Shown here: positions 9,304-20,000 of the stretch, piece after piece | Layout: every line of letters starts with the position of its first letter | Position numbering within the stretch: position 1 is the first letter of the stretch | DNA from: Ruminococcus callidus | GTDB taxonomy: Bacteria; Bacillota; Clostridia; Oscillospirales; Ruminococcaceae | NCBI RefSeq assembly: GCF_020709055.1 | Contig: NZ_JAJFCK010000002.1 | Coordinates: 1 to 64,000 of the forward strand | DNA length: 64,000 nt | Direction of reading: 5' to 3' | Position numbers and translations under genes: made by a program | Notes under the pieces: model-generated | Told to the model about the DNA's origin: nothing | Databases searched by the model: none | The model's input: only the letters and a program-made list of their open reading frames with translations

Positions 9304-11385
9304 ATGCAGCTGGTGATTGCAGAAAAGCCCAGTGTAGGACGATCAGTCGCTTCTGTAATAGGAGCAACTGAAAAGAAAGATGGCTATTTGGAAGGAAACG
9401 GGTATATTGTTACATGGTGCATTGGTCATCTGGTACAACTTGCAAGCCCAGATAAGTACGATTCCAAATACGGTACTAAAATTTCAGAATGGAGTTTTTC
9501 AACGCTCCCGATTCTTCCTGAACACTGGAAATTTGTTGTTTCCTCAACAACAAAACAACAGTTTCAAGTAATTCAGGAACTCATGCAGGATTCTCGTGTA
9601 GATGAAATCATTTGTGCTACAGATGCCGGACGAGAAGGTGAATGCATTTTCCGCTATGTTTATGAAAAAATCGGCTGCACAAAACCTTGTAAACGCCTTT
9701 GGATTTCTTCAATGGAGGATAAAGCAATCCGTGAGGGATTTTCAAATCTTCGTCCTGACAGTGACTATGACAACTTATATGCAGCTGGACTTTGTCGGGC
9801 AAAGGCAGACTGGCTTGTTGGATTAAATAGCACACGTCTTTTTACTTGCCGTTATGGAACATTGCTTTCGATTGGGCGAGTACAAACGCCTACGCTTGCT
9901 ATGATCGTACAACGTGACTATGATGTAAAACATTTCGTTAAACAGAAATTCTTTACTGTAGAGTTGGACTGCGGCACATTTGTTGCATCGTCAGAACGAA
10001 TTGACGAAGAAGAATCAGCAAAAAACATTGCAGAATCTTGCAGTGGAAAAACAGCTACAATTTCAGAAATCAAAAAAGAAATCAAAACTGTAAATCCGCC
10101 GAAACTTTACGATCTAACCACGTTGCAACGTGAAGCAAATCGTCAGTACGGCTATACAGCACAACAAGCCTTAGACTATACGCAGTCTTTATATGAACAG
10201 AAGTTGGTTACCTACCCTCGAACCGATAGCCAGTATCTAACGGAAGATATGGAACAAACCGCAGCTGATCTGATACAAACGATTTGCAATACCATATCAT
10301 GCTGTCAGGGATTATCTATTCCAGAACCAAATGTAAAACGCTGCATCAATAATTCTAAAGTCTCAGATCACCATGCAATTATTCCAACAGCAGAAATTGC
10401 ACATAAAAAATTAGCAGATCTTCCTGATGGCGAAAGAAATATTCTCAACCTGATTGCAGCAAAATTGATTCTTGCAACAGCTGATCCACATCGGTATGAA
10501 GCAACTAAAGTTTCAGTTATCTGTGAAAACCACAATTTTTCTGCAACCGGCAAAGCAATTTTAAATGCTGGCTGGAAAGCCTTTGAAATTGCAATAAAAG
10601 AAATGCTGAAAAGCAATGAGGACACTGTAAAATCTGGAGATGAAAAAACACTGCCGCCTCTCGAAAAAGGACAGGTATTTGAAAATGTAACTTCTTCTGT
10701 TATAGAGCATTATACCAGTCCTCCAAAGCCATATACAGAAGATACACTGCTAAAAGCAATGGAAACCGCAGGAAATCATAATTATGATGAAAATGCTGAT
10801 GTAGAGAAAAAAGGACTTGGTACTCCTGCCACTCGTGCTGCAATTTTGGAAACGCTGGTAAAACGAGCATACATTGAGCGAAAGAAGAAACAGATCTTCC
10901 CAACTGCAAAGGGCATTAGTTTAATCGCAGTCGTTCCAGATGAGGTAAAATCTGCACAGCTGACCGCAGACTGGGAAACTCAGCTGCAAGAGATAGAACG
11001 TGGTCAATGCAATCCAGATGATTTTATGCATGAAATCGTCTCATTTGTAAGTGACATTTCTGGAAAATACAACGAAAAAGCTGAAAATGCTGCTTTTCAG
11101 GCACAGCGAACAGTGATTGGAAAATGCCCAAAGTGCGGAAAGAATGTTGTCGAATGGAAAAAGTCTTTTTCTTGTGAGAATGATAAAGAAAAATGCGGAT
11201 TTATCATATGGAAGTCCATTTGCAACAAAATCATTTCTGCAACACAAACAAAAAAATTACTTGAAAAAGGGAAAACCGATCTAATCAAAGGATTTAAAAG
11301 CAAAGCCGGCAACGAATTTGATGCCTATCTCATCTTAAAAGATGACAAAACCACCGGTTTTGAATTTCCTCCACGAAAGAAGTAA
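9304..11385 (+). CDS. topB: DNA topoisomerase III (type IA)
   Basis: A 693-residue type IA topoisomerase. The Toprim domain opens the protein (LVIAEKPSVGRSVA) and carries ATDAGREGE near residue 105. The catalytic tyrosine is Y304 in TYPRTDSQYL. The GLGTPATRAAILETL block is typical of the family. A C-terminal zinc ribbon has the pattern CPKCG then C...C near residues 608-640. The enzyme relaxes single-stranded or decatenated DNA; ICE copies probably assist transfer or replication of the circular form. ATG 9304 is preceded by AAAGGAGG at the correct distance. It overlaps no neighbour but is packed 14 nt behind the small peptide. Confidence 0.95.
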   Translation: MQLVIAEKPSVGRSVASVIGATEKKDGYLEGNGYIVTWCIGHLVQLASPDKYDSKYGTKISEWSFSTLPILPEHWKFVVSSTTKQQFQVIQELMQDSRVDEIICATDAGREGECIFRYVYEKIGCTKPCKRLWISSMEDKAIREGFSNLRPDSDYDNLYAAGLCRAKADWLVGLNSTRLFTCRYGTLLSIGRVQTPTLAMIVQRDYDVKHFVKQKFFTVELDCGTFVASSERIDEEESAKNIAESCSGKTATISEIKKEIKTVNPPKLYDLTTLQREANRQYGYTAQQALDYTQSLYEQKLVTYPRTDSQYLTEDMEQTAADLIQTICNTISCCQGLSIPEPNVKRCINNSKVSDHHAIIPTAEIAHKKLADLPDGERNILNLIAAKLILATADPHRYEATKVSVICENHNFSATGKAILNAGWKAFEIAIKEMLKSNEDTVKSGDEKTLPPLEKGQVFENVTSSVIEHYTSPPKPYTEDTLLKAMETAGNHNYDENADVEKKGLGTPATRAAILETLVKRAYIERKKKQIFPTAKGISLIAVVPDEVKSAQLTADWETQLQEIERGQCNPDDFMHEIVSFVSDISGKYNEKAENAAFQAQRTVIGKCPKCGKNVVEWKKSFSCENDKEKCGFIIWKSICNKIISATQTKKLLEKGKTDLIKGFKSKAGNEFDAYLILKDDKTTGFEFPPRKK

Positions 11386-11389
11386 TTCT

Positions 11390-12229
11390 ATGTTTGAAAA
11401 ATTTGTAGGCACTTACATTTCCGCACTTCTCGTCACTTCATCTGTTTCACCATCTACAGAACCAGTTACAATACAGCCACATCCAGACACGTCCATTCAT
11501 TGCGTTTCTGATTTGCAAGTTTCTCCAGTTTCCGTTTCATGCTTAAAAGTGACATGGACAGCAGAGCAGAACCGTGATTATACGGTTACCTGTACCATTT
11601 TAGATTCCGACATCGCATACGTTGATAATATGTGCTTTGTTTTTAAATCGAATTCTCTCTGCTATATTACTGGATTACGGGAAGGGACTTCCTATTCAAT
11701 TGATGTGATTCCAATTGCTAAAGAAGGAGAAACATCGGAAATGCAATCCACTTGTGCATATGCCAAAACGGAACAAGTAGAAGTGATTGAAAATTTCCCG
11801 TATGAAAATGGTTGGACAAATTGCTTTGCATACGAAAATGCTGCTGGATTAACTAGGAATCCTTCTTGGTCTGCAATACGGGGATGTATTCCTGACCCGA
11901 TTACAGACACTGGAATTATGCGTGATGAATACGGAGATTACTGTGTTGCAATGGGCACAAAATACGGATATTGCAACGACAGATTTCTGATTACTCTGGA
12001 AAATGGGATTCAATTTACCGTTAAAATTTGCGATAGCAAGGGGGATGTTCCCTATCATCATTTTGGTGGTACAGGAAAATGTGTTATAGAATTTATTCAT
12101 GGCAACGGACAACTTCCAAATTGTGTTGCTTTTACCGGAAACTACGGCTGCTTTTCTTGGAATGGTCTTGACTTTGATAACATTCGATCTATACAAAAAA
12201 TCAACTACGGCAATCCCATTAGCTATTGA
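11390..12229 (+). CDS. Fibronectin type III-like ICE protein of unknown role
   Basis: A 279-residue protein. After a weakly hydrophobic start (ISALLVTSSVS), residues 40-125 resemble a fibronectin type III fold (VSCLKVTWTAEQNRDYTVT, then YITGLREGTSYSIDVIPI). The C-terminal 140 residues hold several cysteines and a GDYCVAMGTKYGYCNDRF segment reminiscent of secreted beta-barrel domains. It may be exported, although the signal peptide is poor. ATG 11390 is 2 nt after the topB stop. I do not recognise the C-terminal domain. Confidence 0.5.
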   Translation: MFEKFVGTYISALLVTSSVSPSTEPVTIQPHPDTSIHCVSDLQVSPVSVSCLKVTWTAEQNRDYTVTCTILDSDIAYVDNMCFVFKSNSLCYITGLREGTSYSIDVIPIAKEGETSEMQSTCAYAKTEQVEVIENFPYENGWTNCFAYENAAGLTRNPSWSAIRGCIPDPITDTGIMRDEYGDYCVAMGTKYGYCNDRFLITLENGIQFTVKICDSKGDVPYHHFGGTGKCVIEFIHGNGQLPNCVAFTGNYGCFSWNGLDFDNIRSIQKINYGNPISY

Positions 12230-12244
12230 TGAAAGGAGCGACAT

Positions 12245-13981
12245 ATGACTACTGTCGGCAATATCGACTATAAAAAAATCGAAAATCGTCAATTTGTCAC
12301 TGTCGATACAGACAAAGCCGCTGACATTATTTCTGAATTGACGCAAAAGCAAGTGCCTTTTTCGGGAAGATATGATGATTCTCGATTGACATTACATTTT
12401 TCCCAAAAGGACTGGGACATTGTACAAAATGCTCTTTCTGGAGCTGCACGTCCGCATGAAAACGATACTTCAAAAGCCCAGCAAGAATTAGATGACTTGC
12501 AGCAACAATTAAAAAGGGCTTTGGAACGTCAAAAAGAATTGGAAGAACAGGCTGCAAAAGTGCAGCAAAGTCAAGACAAGGCAGAATACACCGAATCAAG
12601 CGTATTTTCAGGGCAACCACAACCTGATCAACTTCTCCCGATCTTACAAGCAAAAGCAATCCAACACACTGAAAAATTAGACGCACTTTCCGAAAAAAGG
12701 ACTGCATTAGAGAATAAAATTCAAACCAATCAAGGCAAAATCGATAGATTTTCAGATAAGATACAACGACTTATTGATACCAATCAGATGCTCCACAGTT
12801 TATTTCAAAATGCGAAAGTTCCCGGCATCAAAACTATGGCAGAAGCTGCGATTCATCGCAACGAACAAAAGATCATAAAAATTCAAGAAAATCGAATTCC
12901 GAAACTACAAACCAAAATACAAGAGCAATCTAAAAAGATTGAGAAGATCGACAGGAAAAGCGACATTACCCAATGTAAACTTGACAGATGCCGTTGTATT
13001 AACCAAATTATCAAAAGTTTCGGTATTTCTGACAATGCCGATAGACGACAAGCCTTTTCGCAAGCAATGGATGGGCTACATCAAACCACAATACAGCGAT
13101 TGTCCTATAAATTAGATTCTTGTCAGCAGAAGATCTCTCTACTGTCTCAAAAATACATGGCAACAGACAGTGCGGCTGATAAATTGAAAATCCATCAAAA
13201 AATCAATACTCTAAAAGAGCGAAAACAAAAAATCACTGCAAAGCTGGACAAATTTCACAGTGTGACATTGCCCTATACCAAACAATCCGGCACTACCATT
13301 GACCATGTTATTTCAGGAACTGAACAGCAATTAAAAGAAGCTGCGGAGACTGGTAAAATAAATATGCCTGTATTTGCAGAAAAAATATGCGTAGATAATG
13401 CTGATCTTCTGCCTGAAATAGCTCTTTCTGTACCCATAGAAAAGCCCGATCAGTCTCTTATCCCTGAAATTGCAGATCTTCTAAATATGTCTGTGTCTGA
13501 GGTGGAAAGCAAACCATTGGATATTCAGGTAATGTTAAAAGACACATATACTGCTAATTACTTTTCCGATCCCTCTACTTTACAAGAAACGCTTACTTAC
13601 ATTATCAATCCCAATTATGAAACAAACCGTGATTTGCAAGAGCATCAAGAAAAAGATAAAATGTCTCCTGCTGTTGCTGCGAAAGAAGCGGATTCTGATT
13701 ACAGAAAGCATGAACATTCACAGGAAATGCCTCTCGGAAAAACAGCTGCAACTGCAAGTAGTGTTGCTCAAAGCCACCTTCGTTCTGTAGAAGAATTGAC
13801 AGAAACCAATGCAAATATGATCGATGGAATCCTCAACAATGACAAACCAGAACCGGAGTTTGAGAAACCTCAAAAAGCAGAATTTTCTTTTTCCAGAAAC
13901 AGCATGAAAGCTTTAGCAGCAAAGGTTCATGATACTCCGTCCAGTCCCCCTGAAAAGCAGAGAGATGAACTGAAAAAGTAA
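12245..13981 (+). CDS. Coiled-coil ICE protein with an SFSGR-type module
   Basis: A 578-residue, probably cytoplasmic protein. Residues 10-80 form a small module with ADIISELTQKQVPFSGRYDD, closely related to modules at the start of the next, giant protein. Residues 80-260 are long coiled coil rich in Gln and Lys. The rest is polar, with an NPNYETNRDLQEHQ segment also echoed in the next protein. A good ribosome site (AAAGGAG) precedes ATG 12245. It is probably co-transcribed with the helicase gene 27 nt downstream and may be its partner. No enzymatic motif is seen. Confidence 0.5.
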   Translation: MTTVGNIDYKKIENRQFVTVDTDKAADIISELTQKQVPFSGRYDDSRLTLHFSQKDWDIVQNALSGAARPHENDTSKAQQELDDLQQQLKRALERQKELEEQAAKVQQSQDKAEYTESSVFSGQPQPDQLLPILQAKAIQHTEKLDALSEKRTALENKIQTNQGKIDRFSDKIQRLIDTNQMLHSLFQNAKVPGIKTMAEAAIHRNEQKIIKIQENRIPKLQTKIQEQSKKIEKIDRKSDITQCKLDRCRCINQIIKSFGISDNADRRQAFSQAMDGLHQTTIQRLSYKLDSCQQKISLLSQKYMATDSAADKLKIHQKINTLKERKQKITAKLDKFHSVTLPYTKQSGTTIDHVISGTEQQLKEAAETGKINMPVFAEKICVDNADLLPEIALSVPIEKPDQSLIPEIADLLNMSVSEVESKPLDIQVMLKDTYTANYFSDPSTLQETLTYIINPNYETNRDLQEHQEKDKMSPAVAAKEADSDYRKHEHSQEMPLGKTAATASSVAQSHLRSVEELTETNANMIDGILNNDKPEPEFEKPQKAEFSFSRNSMKALAAKVHDTPSSPPEKQRDELKK

Positions 13982-14008
13982 TGGAATTATAAGAGAAAAG
14001 GAGAAACG

Positions 14009-17000
14009 ATGAAATACTACGGCAATCAAATCTGGAATGCAGCAACGCCAAGTATTCGAAAAGCTACGCTTTTAATGGACGAAGCTGCCTTTCGTATTTT
14101 ACAACAGCAGCTGGAACAATATCGATTAAACTATTATGCAGCCGAGAAAAACGGCAAAGTGAAAATGGTCATTAACTATAATGATTCTCACGATATTCAA
14201 AAATTGATTGGCAAAAAAACAGCTTCTCAAATTCATTGGTTTCCAAAATCAAGACATTATGTACCACCGGCTTTTAACATTATTGGAAATACCAAGTATC
14301 AAGAATTATCTCAAAAGAGTTATATTCGAGGTAACACAGACCTTGTTCTTCAAGTTGCCAAGCAATTAGAAGAACAAGGTATTTCTTTTTCAGGGAGAAT
14401 CTACAATCAAAATAGAGCTACCCTCACTGTACAGGATAAGGATCAAGAAAAGGTTCTTCGTTTCTATCATGATATTTCAGAAAAAAGAGCTGCACAGTAT
14501 CAAGATGCTGCTGCATTAGAAACTGTTGACATCTCCCTTCCCAATTTACCGCAACAAACATTTGACGAGATCCTCCCCTATCTAAAACAAACAGATATTT
14601 CATTCTCAGCACGTGCGGAAAAAGATCATTGCATTTTTTCCATTTCTCAAAAAGATACCGGTATCTTCTATCAAGCCTTAGTACAAGCAAAATCTCGTTC
14701 TGAATTTCATAAAAGTTTAAAAGAACTTGGATTTACAGAACAACAAGATGCATTTTTAGAGCCTTTTTCTGTTTTTCTTGCCACACAGGAAGCAGAAGGA
14801 AAATTAACATTAGATTATACAGCATATCTCAATCCAAATTACAGCAATCAACAATTACAAATGGTTTGTGACCTTTTTCAAGAGTATCACAAACAGTCCA
14901 TTACAGAACAAATTTCTGCGGACAATCCAGTATTGCAGAAATTACAACAACAAAAATCTCAATTTGACGCAGAAATCACCCTAAACAGCATTATTGGGAA
15001 CAATCCCTTTCAGCCAGAACAAAAGAATGCTCTAATCGCTGCCATTCAAATCGGCATTCCTCATGAATTATTGAAAAAAATCGATAACACTTATTCAGCA
15101 GAAACGATCAATGACTTCATACAAGTATATCAGACCTATGATATGCAAAAAATACAATCTTTTTTGGATTCACATCAGCCTGAAACTGACAGTCACTCAC
15201 AGGCACGGGAAAAAAATTCGCTTACTAAAGCATTTGATGAAATCAAAGAACGATTTGCACAAACTGAACAACAGGCTCTGTTTTTGGATCGCCTTGAAAA
15301 ATTTGTAGAGAAGAATCATATTACAAATAACATAATTTCTTCTGCTTTTGAAAAATCGCATGGTTTCCGTTCTGCATACGGCAATGAAAAATTACTAAGC
15401 AGTCGTATCTTTTTCGGGAGATTGCATCCAGTTTCAGAAGCAATTGAACATGCTGTTTCCAATAAAACAACTGTGATTCAGACCGAACCACAAAAAGCAG
15501 AACCAAAACCTACTGCTGAAAAAGAACCATCGTCTGTCACACAGGAAGACTTCGATGTACTTCGCACACTAGAACCTCGAAAAAGTATTTTGAATCTTAC
15601 CGAGGACGAACTTACTGCAATTCCAACATGGAAAGAGCGATTTCAAAAAGAATTGGCTGAAAAATCCCCTTTTTATCGATTGGAACAAGGAGAATGGAGA
15701 GATCAGGAAGCAACACAAATACCAATTCTTTCAATTCCTAGCCACGATGCAGATTTTCAAAGTGTCCGTGCCGATATAAAAAGCAGAAATATCGAACGAG
15801 GTTCTTTTACCAATACAGATACCGGCTGGACAATTCAAGTTAGCCGTAATGGATTAGAAGATTCCGTAAAATACGGACACCAACATCATGATAATGCTGT
15901 GTATGATATGCTTTACCAACTTCCCAAACTTGTTGAAGAAAGCATTTTCCTTGACAGCACTATTTCAGAAAAAAACAATAAAAATAAAGCAAACAACACA
16001 GCCTTTATGCACAAGCTATACGCTGTTTGCAAAATAGATGATCAGCCCTATCTTGCCAAATTAACCATAGAAGAATTTGCAGATGGGCAAAAAGATACAT
16101 TGAAAAGAATGTATAATGTTCAGGATATAAAAATAGAGCCACTTAGGCTCCTAGAGTTCACTGATAAACAGCTAGCTCGTTCAGTCCTAAATGACTCCAC
16201 TATTAGTATAGCAGATTTATTTACTGTTGTCAAGGAATTTGACCACGATTTCTACTTAAACCGTACTCCGCAAAAGGCTTCGGAACATACAATTCAAGCC
16301 GAGCCTAATATTCCTGTTCCAGATGAAATTACACCGGATTCCTCTATAGAAGAAAGCACGCCTCCGCCTATAGAAAAAAACACAGATTCCATTGAGGAGG
16401 ATACAGCTAGCCATTCTCAAAAATCAGAAGTAGCTTCATCGCCTGAAAAAGAGAAAAATTTCACTATCACTAATGAATCACTTGGCGAAGGCGGTTTAAA
16501 ATCAAAATTCAAGAACAATATCACTGCCGTGAAAACCTTAAAAACTCTGGAGCAAGAAAATCGTTCTGCGACAGATGCAGAAAAAGAAATCCTTTCAAAA
16601 TACGTCGGTTGGGGTGGAATTCCGCAAGCTTTTGATAAGAATAATGAATCTTGGAGTACAGAGTATACACAGCTAAAGGAATTACTTACGCATCAGGAAT
16701 ACAGACAAGCGAATGCTTCTGTTTTGGACGCATTTTATACTTCTCCTGTGGTAATTGATGGCATCTATGAAGCACTTGAAAATTTCGGTTTTCAAGGCGG
16801 AAATGTATTGGAACCAGCAATGGGTGTCGGAAACTTCTTCGGACGTATGCCGGAAGAAATGCAAAAAAATTCTCGGCTTTATGGTGTCGAGATCGACAGC
16901 ATATCCGGCAGAATCGCCCAGAAACTCTACCCCGATGCTGACATTGCAATACAAGGATTTGAAAAAAACAATTTTCAAAATGGATGCTTTGATGTTGCTG

Positions 17001-20000
17001 TAGGAAATGTCCCCTTTGGAGAGTTGAGTTTCAAAGATGACAAACATGGTACAACAAAACTGCACGACTATTTCTTTTCCGAAACACTGGACAAAGTAAA
17101 AGACGGCGGTATTGTGGCATTTGTAACATCAGCTGGAACGCTGGATAAACGTGATGAATCCACCAGAAAGGCATTAGCGGAAAAAGCAGACTTTATTGGA
17201 GCAATTCGCTTACCGGGTGGTAAAAATGGGGCATTTAAAAGCAATGCTGGCACAGAAGTCACAACCGATATTATCTTTTTGCAGAAAAACGAGCATAAAG
17301 TTCCCGATCCAGAAAAAGAAACTTGGATTTCTATTGGCGAAACGGATGAAAGTTTGCCAATCAATCGATATTTTGCCGAAAATCCTAACATGGTGCTTGG
17401 GACTGTTGTAGAAGGAAATAAGCTATATGGCAGCGGAACCATGGTTATAGCTGAAGATGGTGTTGATCTAAAAGAACAGATCTCACAGGCTGTATCACAA
17501 TTGTCAGCTACAATTTCGGATACAAGAACAAAAGAAGTATATGCAAAATCAGCAGACAGTACTGCTATCGAAATTCCATCTGTTCTTCGAAATTATAGCT
17601 TTTTTGCAGATGACAAAAGCGGAGAAATCTACTACAAAAAGCCTGATCAGGCGATTCGCTGGAATGGAAATGATTCTCCTTCCAAAAAGAAACGTATGGA
17701 AGCCTTTCTCACGCTTCGAGATGTTACAAGAGGAATTTTGCAGGCACAAGAAGAAAATTGCTCTGACACGGTTCTAACGGCATTACAGGGCAAATTAAAT
17801 CAGTCTTATGACACGTTCTATGAAAGCTTTGGCTTACTTCACAGTTCCTATAACACATCACAACTTTCAGATGATGTTTCCTTTCCCTTAGTTTGTGCAC
17901 TAGAGAGCAAATTTGAAAAAGAAAAGCTTATTGCAAAATCAGACCTCTTTACAAAACGCACCATTCAGCCGCCCAAACCAATTGAACACGTTGATACACC
18001 GCAAGAAGCTCTTGCATTATCAATGGCTGAAAAAGCGTGTGTTGACTTTGATTATATGCAAAAGCTGACTGACATTCCCAAGGAAGATATTGTATCAGCA
18101 CTGACGTTAGCAAAAAGCATTTATCCTGTTCCAGAATGCTCTGACGATGAGAAGATCATCTATCAAGAAGCATCTGAATATTTATCTGGTGATATTCGAA
18201 AAAAGTTAGATAATGCAATAGAAGCCGCAAAAAGCAATCCACTCTTTGAAGCAAACATTTCTGCATTGCAAGAAGTAATGCCTGAGCCCCTAAAAGCAGG
18301 CGATATTGATGTAAAAATCGGTGCTACATGGGTGGATCCCAAATATTATCAGCAATTTCTGTACGAAACACTGCATACGCCGCAATCGCTTCAGGCATCT
18401 GAGAGAGATTCGTGGATGAGAAAACTATTTGGAAAGAAATCCATTGCAATAGAATTTGCCGAAAATCAATGGCACATTTCTAATAAAGGGTCTGACCGTT
18501 CCGTAAGTGCTACACAAACTTACGGTACATCCAGTAAAAATGCTTATGAAATCATGGAGAACCTCTTAAATCTCCGTGAGACAAAAGTCTACAAGTCGGT
18601 GGGATACGGAGAAGAAAAGAAAAGCGTTTTAGATTTAGATGCCACAAGAGCAGCACAACGAAAAGCACAAAAAATAGAAGAATCCTTTGAATCATGGATT
18701 TTTCAAGATCCACAACGACGTGCAGATCTAGTAGACACCTACAATCGCAAATTTAATGCAATACGACCGAGAGAATATGACGGTTCTCACTTAACATTTC
18801 CGGGCATGAATGCTGGCATTCAGTTACACGGACATCAAAAAAATGCAATTGCCCATGCAATTTACGGCGGAAATACACTTTTTGCACACAGTGTCGGTGC
18901 TGGAAAAACCTTTGAAATGATTGCAACGGCAATGGAATCCAAACGTCTAGGCTTATGTAACAAATCACTTTTTGTAGTTCCAAATCATTTAACAGGACAA
19001 ATCGGCGACGACTTCCTAAAGCTTTATCCCAATGCCAATATTCTCGTGACCACCAAAAAAGATTTTGAGAAAAAGAATCGACAAGAACTTTTTGCAAGAA
19101 TTGCCTCTGGAAATTTTGATGCAGTTATAATAGGACACTCTCAACTGAAACATATTCCCCTTTCTCAAGAACGCCAAGAAAGACAACTTGAAGAACAAAT
19201 TCAGGATATTCTCTCCAGCATAGAACAACTGAAACATGAAAATGGTGATAGTTTTCAAGTAAAAGCTATGGAACGCACCAGAAAATCATTGCAAAAACAA
19301 ATTGAAACGCTAAAAGTAAAAAAACAAGATGATGTTATTCCATTTGAACAGCTGGGCGTAGACCGCATTTTCGTCGATGAAGCCCACGAATTTAAAAATT
19401 TATTCTGTGCGACAAAACTTCAAAATGTTGCTGGTATATCAAATTCTGCATCTCAAAAAGCATTAGATCTTTTTCAAAAGTGTCGGTACATGGATGAAAA
19501 AACAGGCGGCAGAGGCATTGTTTTTGCAACTGGCACACCTGTATCAAACTCTGTCACTGAACTACATACAATGATGCGTTATCTCCAGTATGATTTTTTG
19601 CAGGAAAAAGGACTACATCATTTTGATAGCTGGGTTTCGACTTTCGGCAAGCAAAAAACCGATTGGGAACTTGCTCCGGCAGGAAATAAATTCAAGCAGC
19701 GTACCAGAATCGCAAGCTATGCAAATATGCCTGAACTTACTAGTATGTTTAAGCAGTGTGCTGATGTAAAAACAGCGGATATGCTGCACTTAAATGTTCC
19801 AGAGTGTGAAATGCACATTGTCAATGTAGAGCCTACAGAACTTCAGCAAAAACTTGTTACAGAGTTGGCTGACAGAGCTGATGATATACAAGGTGGAGCT
19901 GTGGATCCGGAAGTAGATAATATGCTTCGCATTACCGGCGATGGGAGAAAAGTTGGTTTAGACCCCCGTTTGATTAATCCTGATTTTGAGGATAATCCTC

